Shown here piece after piece: positions 56,509 through 64,000 of a stretch of 64,000 bases of DNA (the stretch's first letter is position 1; each line of letters opens with the position of its first letter). The position numbers and the translations under genes were made by a program. The notes under the pieces are model-generated. The model was not told the DNA's origin. It saw only the letters and a list, made by a program, of their open reading frames with translations, and did not search any database. This DNA is from Dioscorea cayenensis subsp. rotundata (lineage: Eukaryota > Streptophyta > Magnoliopsida > Dioscoreales > Dioscoreaceae): positions 186,001-250,000 of the forward strand of contig NC_052476.1 in assembly GCF_009730915.1 (NCBI RefSeq). The letters are read 5' to 3'.

Positions 56509-57819
56509 GGGCCATTTAACCAAGTAGCCTCCCTTTTTTTTTATTAAACCAAATGGCCCTAGGGCCATTTTAATTATCAAAATGGCCCTAGGACCATCGT
56601 GATATGCTGACTGGGCGCTGACTCAGCGCCCAGTCAGCGCTGATGTGGCATTTTTAAATAAAAAATCTTATTTTTTTCATTTTAACCCCTAAATTATTTT
56701 ATAATCAATAAGTTGGCTTATTCTTGGGTTTTTTTAACCAATTTTTTTTTTAAAATTTTTATTAAACTTTTAAATAAATTTTTTAAAAAATATATAAGTG
56801 TGTTTTTTTAATTTAAATCCCTTATTTGTTTTATAATTAACAAATTATCTTTTCTCTTTGATTATTTAACCCAAATTTTATTTAAAAAAAATTATGTACT
56901 TTTTTAATTTATTAAATAAATTAATTTTAAAGAATATATTTGAATATGAAAACACAAATTTTAAAATTACAAATTTTAATTATTTAACCCAAATTTTGCT
57001 TAAAAAATAATGTAATTTTTTTAATTTATTAAAAAATTAATTTAAATAATATATTTGAATATGAAAACACAAATTTATTTTTTAATTAAATCGTTAAATC
57101 AATAATAAATTTTAAAATTATTTGAAATTAAAAAGCATAATTGCATTTAAATATAAAGTAAAGTTACATCATATATTTCTCCCTTGCCTAGGGCAAGTAG
57201 TTCTATAATGACCGGGTTGTTTACATATAAAGCATAAATTATGTCTACTAGGGCAAGTAGTTCTATTTGTAATTTTAAAATTTGTGTTTTCATATTCAAA
57301 TATATTCTTTAAAATTAATTTATTTAATAAATTTAAAAAGTACATAATTTTTTTAAATAAAATTTGGGTTAAATAATCAAAGAGAAAAGATAATTTGTTA
57401 ATTATAAAACAAATAAAGATTTAAATTAAAAAAACACACTTATATATTTTTTTAAAAAAATTATTTAAAAAGTTTAATAAATTTTTAAAAGTTTAATAAA
57501 AATTTTTCAAAAAAATTTGATTAAAAACCCAGAATAAAGTGCAAACTTATCGATTATAAAACAATTCGAGGGTTAAAATAAAAAAATCAAGATTTTTTTA
57601 TTTAAAAATCGCCACGTCAAATGATCGAATGGTCACGACTGGTCGTCCGAGTCGAGCATATCACATCACCCACTTTATTAAAATTGTGCCAATTAACATA
57701 CAGTATTAACAACCCCAATTGGGGTTAAATGGCCCAATTGGGGTTGTTAATACTGTATGCTAATTGGCACAATTTTAGGGCCATTTGGGTTTAATAGAGG
57801 CTACTTGGTTAAATGGCCC
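56509..57819. mobile_element. Large Mutator-type foldback element with 9-bp TSD
   Basis: This 1,311-bp non-autonomous element starts GGGCCATTTAACCAAGTAGC; the end is the exact inverted copy for at least 23 bases. Perfect 9-bp duplications AATTGGGGT flank it (56500-56508 and 57820-57828). Its arms of about 600 bases are AT-rich inverted copies meeting near 57180-57260. No transposase is coded. The right arm carries an extra block at about 57665-57777 that is absent from the left arm. Confidence 0.85.
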
Positions 57820-57829
57820 AATTGGGGTT

Positions 57830-60800
57830 GTTAATACTGTATACTAATTGGCACAATTTTAATAAAGTGAACAAGAATATATTATATTAATGCAGACATG
57901 GGAATTCTCAAACATGATAATCATTGTGATGGAGCTGATGTGGGATAGCATGGTCTACTTTTAATAATGGCTAAATTTTTTTTTTCTAAGATCATAAAAA
58001 ATAAAATTCTATATTTCATTTCCACCGTGTATATATATATATATATTCTAACATAGATCTTTAGAAAAGCTAAAGATGCTGTGAGACTTTTTTGTTATTA
58101 AAAGTTTGGCAAGATTGAAAGAATATATATGATCAATTATTGGTTATTAGAAACCAATAAAGAGAATTCACAGGACTGGGTTCTATTCTCATTTGGTTGT
58201 TTGGCACTAATCGTGTGCTGCTTATGATTTTGTGTTTTTTAATAAATGCATTCTATTTTATTTACTAATATTAAATTAATTATTCATTTTACGAGAGAAT
58301 GAGAAGGGGGAGAGAATATTAAGGTTAGAGATGATGAAAACAATTAAAGGCCGGATTTACTGAATAATAACATTGGATCCACAGTAAAAAAGTGTTAGCA
58401 TGAGCCATTCCAAAAATCTTGAGTTTAAATTTTTTTGGACTTAAATAATAATTAAAAATCCCTAATTGTAAGTTCAAATTTGTAACCTAAACTTTATATT
58501 ATCATGTGAAAATATTCATACTGAATATCTAATTTTTAATCAGTACACATATTTTTTGTGGATTTTTCGTATTTAAAGAAAAAAATAGTGCAAAGAATAA
58601 GTGGATGGGGCCATGAAGCTCATATAAATACTATTGTTGGAAGTGAGAGAAGTGGAGAGAGATGTTTTAACAACCAAATTATTATTGACATGTTGTCATG
58701 TTGTTGACTTATCATATATTTCTCTCTTTTGATACAAATTTCAGCTTTTTCATGATCACATGCCACTAAATATATTTATAGAATTGATAGAAAAGTTCAG
58801 TAGCACAAGCTAAAGCTTTAGGCGTATATAGAAAAGAAATATTTTATTATTTATTTATTTGTTTGTTTTCTTCTCCTTCTTTGGATTATATATATAGAAG
58901 TTCGTATCATACAAATTATGCAATAGAATATTCTCTAATAATTATTCATTATAAATTTCTTTAAAAACTATTCAAAATTTTTAAATCAAAATAAACAATG
59001 GATAACAAATACAAAACTTTATGTTGATTTATTTATAGCCAATGGTTTTAAACAATGGATTTTGTAATAAGTGCTATATCGCTGTTTTTTATTTACACTA
59101 TTAAATAGTATTTTTGTGTTATGTTACTTTTTTTTAGGTTACATTCAAACATCATATAAATATTTTGTTATATATATTATGATTAATTTTAAACTGTTCA
59201 TATTATTGAATGTACTATGATATGTTACTCTATGTATGAGGATTATATTAAATTCCCAACTCTCTTTTGATATTAATTTAAATTAATTTTTTATATTTAT
59301 AACTAGGCAAACCATTTCTTTCCGGCTCGGAGCTTTTACAATTATGAGTTTTTTTTTGAGATAATATTATATATTAATATAAAATAGAAATTCCAATGCT
59401 ATGCTTAAATAACATCCTATAATAGAAATTAGAAAATATTGATTTAACTTGGTTTTTAAAAGTCTCATAAATATTTATAGCAAAAATAAATAAGTGTAAT
59501 TAAAAATTTCAATCATTTACACTATATTTAATATAAATAAAAATTTAAATATAATAAAAAATATTTAAATTTGTTCTCGTATTTTAATTTTAAAAATTAA
59601 TCTAGTTTTTTTCCCTTGGTTAAAATTAAGTAATTGAAAAGGTCATGAGGTGATGCTCATGTTGTCATTTGATCATCAAGGCAATGATATCATCAAGCAT
59701 AGCCATTAATTAAAATTTTTATTCTCCATAAACTTAATCAAACTTAATAAACACTAATTAGAGAGGATGTAGTGTTGGTGTCAAGTCATGAAACTTCTTG
59801 TTGTTGTCAATGGTTAGTCTAATTGGTGGACTAATTAATGCTCTTTCCGTTCTTCTTTTTGTGCCATATTTTGAGGAACCACCACTAAAATGAATATGAT
59901 GTTGTTTCCCTTCTTGTTTTTCTTTTTAAGTGCTTCTTGTTCACATGGAGTTATTCAACTCTAAAAGAATTAATATTTCTCATATGGTGGACTTATGTTA
60001 TCCTTAAACCTAATTTTATGAGCTTTTCTTTTCCTAAATTTAATTTGTCATAGTTTGTGGTTGCCCAACTAATGATGGTGCTATATTATGTTAGGGGTTG
60101 AATGTTGAGTGAACTTCTTCTAGTGGTTCAGTTACATGTCTTATTTTATAACAAGCTTCAAAGTAGCTCTCACAATAGTCAATAAATTTAAACGGAATTA
60201 GAAAAATTGGTCACTTAAATTCGTACCGAAGCATTCTAGAGTCTATTGCCGCCCGTATACAATATTAGTAGTAGATATTCAATCCACCACTAAATCCTCA
60301 TTCTATAAATTATGCGTGGTAAATGTGGACACTTATCCGTCATCATAAAGACAGATTATGTACCTATAGTAATAGATCTTTTTCTACCACCAAAGAAATT
60401 TGTAGGGCATAAAGCATAGAGACCGGAAAAAAAAAAATTGTCGCCATATCTTGCATGGCGTATCTTGTTTTGCCATGCAGCCCATACACCTTAAGGTCTG
60501 CTTGGATGGAAGATTTGGGAGGTAATGTAAAGTAAAGTTTAAGGATTAAACTTACTTGGGGGAGAGAGTAAGGATAGAGGTAAAAGTTTAGAGGGTTAGA
60601 TGGAGGTTTTAAAACCTCCATCTAATCCCCATTTTCCAACTCTTCAAATTGGAGGGTTGGGGAGGTTTTAGATAGAAATTATTTTTTGTTGACCAAAATA
60701 CCCTTAGTCATTTACAAGAATTCCAACATATTTAATTAAAAAAAAAACATATCAGTCTTACTCATCTCGCATCTTTGGCCCCCTCTTCGTTCTTTCTTGG

Positions 60801-61480
60801 CAACCCCAAAGAAGAGGAGACATCGGAACCCTAATCGCAACCATCTGCTCCCTGTTTTTCAAGGTATTGCTTTTGTTTGGTGATGTTTTTCTCCGATTAT
60901 AGCTCTTTGTACAATGTCCATTTGATTTCATATCTCTTGCTATATATGATTGTTGATAGAAGTAATAGTGGAAGCATGTTGGAAACATGAAAAGGAGATG
61001 AACATGATGACAGGGAAGTAGTGGCTATGCTTGCTTACTGTTGATTTTTGTATGATCATTGATGAGATCTTAATGAGAGATTGATGGAATTGATGGAATT
61101 GATGAGTGTTGGTTGAGGTCGATGATTGATTTGTTCTTCTAGGTCTTGTGAAACTGAGAGAAGTATGGAAAAATCAAATCTTTTAGAGCTTGGCGATGTT
61201 ACTTAGACAGTGGGGAAGGCAGATTAGGTTTATGAGTGCTAATTGTTGGAACTATGAGAAGTTCTATTACTTTTGATTGAGTATGTTTGAGTATTTGTGT
61301 AGGTTTTCTAGCCTTTTGTTAATCATTTGAATTGTTCATGAGAAGATCATTGGGATTTGGCTTGATACTATTGTTTTCGAGTGCTGATGAGAAGATATCT
61401 TTTTATCTTTGTGTGTGTGTGTTTGTGGTTGAAGGGTTTAATATGCTTCTGAATAGCTAAGTGTTGGAAAAATTTATGAT
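57830..61480. other. AT-rich intergenic DNA, no gene seen
   Basis: Very AT-rich DNA with TA microsatellites and no supportable open frame. A 30-base perfect palindrome (about 60597-60626) sits inside a stretch (60500-60680) with repeated GGAGGTTTTA-type motifs that may be a MITE end. An exon-like GC-richer piece at about 60766-60863, ending CAAG before GTATTG, could be a non-coding leader, but I cannot tie it to a gene. Confidence 0.5.
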
Positions 61481-64000
61481 GCAGTGGTATGCTTGTAAAC
61501 CGTTGATTCGCGCATGAATATCCGGTAGCAAGTGACACCTCTTGCGTGTGACCCGCAAGTGCACAGGTTTATCGAAGTAATAATACCCCAGTGAGTGGGT
61601 AGTCGAATTCACAGGAAATAGTGATCAGAAACACAATGATTGCTATTTAACTAAAGTGAAGATGAATCAATAGTGGTGTGAACAAAATCAATATGAAAAG
61701 AACTAAAGAAAATAAGAAAGAGAGGCACAATAATATGAGAGGAAAGGCAATCGATAGAAAGTGGGGCACTCGGACATTGCTCCTAGGATTATTGCTTCAA
61801 GTGCAAGACCAACTATTATGTCTCCTAACTGATGTTTAATGAGTCGTGGAAATCCTAAAATACATGATCCCAAACCTAAGGTCAACCGTGACTAACTCTA
61901 CACTATGCCCCGGTGGAGAAATCAATCAGTCTCAACACCTCACACTGTGCACAGTTGCAAGAAGCTCTAGGGATTCCAAGTGATAAACTCTATTCCCTAA
62001 TATAGGTCTAACTCTTTGGTCCAGGCGAAAGACCCCTAGTCACAATTAAACCTCAGCACTAAAGATTACTTCAACACTTTACTCTGTTGCTTGTGCAACT
62101 AAGCCTAACGGAGTTCCTCTCTTAGCACTTCACTCTATTGTGACAGCAAAGAACCCTTGGAACATGGAGGTAGGATTAATCACAACGACTACCTCTCAAC
62201 TCATCCTCTCGACCCTCTCCAATCTTGCTTTGTCTAACCCTCATGGTGTGTCACTTACTCACAAGTACTACCAATGTAGACTCTCAACCCTAGTGTCACT
62301 CTAAGGGAGAAATCATTCAACAAGCATTCAAGATTGGAACTCAATTAAAGACATCAATTAAGGAAAGCATAATAAAAGGTCAATGAAACAATAACATTCT
62401 AAGGTTTAGAAGTCCAAGTACCTACTAGTGGTTTAGCTCTCCATGGAGCAAGATACAATCAATAATGAAATAGAAAGTAAAAACATGCAATTCATAAGTA
62501 AAACTCCCCTCGGTATTCGTGTTGTTATAACCAGATTTTATTGTAGATTGAACTAGCCCATTGCTGTAGATTTTTTTTTTCAATCCAACATTGTAGCAGT
62601 CTGTTACTGTAGCAGCAAGAATTTTCTTCTCTTAATACCCTTTTTCCTTTCTTCTTCATTTTCCTTCCTTGTGTTGGCCGAACCCTACTCTTTTCTTAAA
62701 AATTTTCCGGCGAGGTTTTACGGCGAACCAAAGCCTCCATTCTCCTTCTTCCATCCTTTTGAATACGGTATGACCCTTGATCTAAGTTTTATCCCGTAAT
62801 TTTTCTCGTATTTCCTTAATTTTAGAATTTTTTTTAAAAACCTAGATTTCTTCATGGATTTAGTTGTTTATAGGCTCAAATTGAAGCTAATGATTTTTGA
62901 TTCATGTATGAGAATGTTTGTGAAGAAATTTCTTGATTTAGTGTTGTAAATTGTGAGAAAACCATAGTATAAGGGCCGGTTTTGCTGTAGCAACACGAAG
63001 TTACTGTAGCACCGACAATCGTTAGTTGTTTCTTTGATTTTTTTGGATTAGAGTGAAGATAAAACCCCTTGAAATTCATTGGTAACCTTTAGACTTAGCT
63101 TTGAGCCAATCCTAGGATCGAATTAGGGTTGTTTGTTAGAAAACTTAGGGTTTCGTTGTTTGATTTAATTTTTGCTAATTATTGTTGTGCTTTGACAAGG
63201 AAAAAAAGTCTTGGCTCGAGGTAAAGATTTAACTGAGGATTAGCTTGTGAGGAAGACAAATCGCCAATTCAGTGAGTGGGATTGAAAATCATAGCTTTAT
63301 TAGAAGAATACCGATAACTATATAAATACATATACTTATATTGGTTTCTATCATGGTTTAAGTAAATCTTTATTAGTTTTTACCTGTTTGGCATTTTGGT
63401 TAATGATAGTTATTATTGTTAAAATTGTTGAATGTTTTATTTGGTATTTGATTTGTTAATGTTGGATTTGTAATCAATATCTTTCAATGAGTTTGCGAAA
63501 TCCTTGTTTTGTGTGAAACTTGGGATTTGTTGTAAAAATCATTGATTTTGTGAAATCTATGGCTTGAAACTCATTTTGAATTGTTGAAAGGAAAGAATTC
63601 CCATGTTGTTTCTTGTGTTGGGATTTGTAAATTAACTTGTGTTAAGAGCTTGAGTTTTGCTTGTGTGTTTATCTTGTCCTCGTGCAAATGGCCGAGGTGT
63701 TATTGATTTATGATATGGATGACTTTTGTACTCCGAGTGGAGTTGTGTTTATTGTGGTGATTGTATGGTGATATCCTACTACAGTAGGCGGTCTCCACGG
63801 CCAGCCTGTTGAGGTGGCGTGCTGACCAGCTGATTACTACGAGTGCCAGTTCAGGTGGGAGTGTAGAGCCCTGACTGGATATTCATCGGGCAGCCGGAGT
63901 TACCAACCGATGAACTGATGGGTCAACGTCAAGGGCGTGAGTGCCTTGGCGGCTCTGAATCTAGCCATGGCCACGACAAAGGTTTAGAGAGTTTTCTATA
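61480..64000. mobile_element. Probable non-coding part of an LTR retrotransposon
   Basis: The stretch has higher, patchy GC and no long frames. It contains GACCCGCAAGTGCACAGG followed by GAGTGGGTAGTCGAATTCAC, a type of sequence I associate with non-coding parts of plant Ty3/gypsy elements. It also has repeated CTGTAGCA motifs (62599-62613, 62982-63013) and a GC-rich block to the window edge. LTR ends, primer-binding site and clade were not identified, and it runs out of the window. Confidence 0.35.

Noticed and set aside
60758-60988. Protein gene on the minus strand
   Set aside because: 76 codons with no family features. The plus strand here looks more like an untranslated leader, and neither is supported.

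Overview
The window is nuclear DNA of a flowering plant. Its genes have many GT-AG introns, the intergenic DNA is very AT-rich and full of foldback elements, and the protein families are plant ones: a euAP2 factor with a miR172 site, a DOA10-type E3 ligase of the SUD1/CER9 type, a KIN-4A/FRA1 kinesin, a class II poly(A)-binding protein and an L1-type LINE with a C-terminal RNase H domain. I cannot name the species, nor decide between monocot and dicot, from what I see.

Layout. About 1-3.3 kb: an APETALA2-like gene (+, 10 exons) behind a GA-rich leader with repeats. 4.7-8.07 kb: a membrane-anchored protein gene (-) whose spacing of motifs resembles a degenerate TraB fold. It appears to share a divergent promoter, full of a repeated hairpin element, with a poly(A)-binding protein gene (+, 8.95-15.04 kb, 9 exons). 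17.1-23.0 kb: the SUD1/CER9-like ER E3 ligase (+, 9 exons), with one more copy of the hairpin element just upstream. 25.0-32.4 kb: KIN-4A/FRA1 kinesin (-, 25 exons), with a degenerate minisatellite upstream of its start.

33.8-42.9 kb is a gene-poor, AT-rich stretch that holds several MITE-like foldbacks, a telomere-like motif cluster, a tandemly duplicated Stowaway-like element and many microsatellites. 43.0-46.7 kb: a small two-exon plant-conserved protein with a C-terminal CxxC/H/C motif. 48.2-49.5 kb: a secreted leucine-rich-repeat protein gene (-), apparently frameshifted near its 3' end. 49.6-55.4 kb: a decayed LINE (-) that lies directly upstream of the LRR gene in the same orientation. 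55.4-64 kb: no gene found. It holds two foldback elements, each bounded by perfect 9-bp target duplications (Mutator type), and from about 61.5 kb non-coding sequence that looks retrotransposon-derived.

The host genes are independent housekeeping or developmental loci, not a pathway cluster. I found no operon-like or defence-like system. The most unusual signals are the repeated palindromic promoter element shared by neighbouring loci, the Mutator foldback whose right arm has copies of its own flanking DNA, and the LRR gene with both a frameshift and a LINE at its promoter. Exon borders come from reading splice sites and family conservation by eye. No alignment or transcript data were available.
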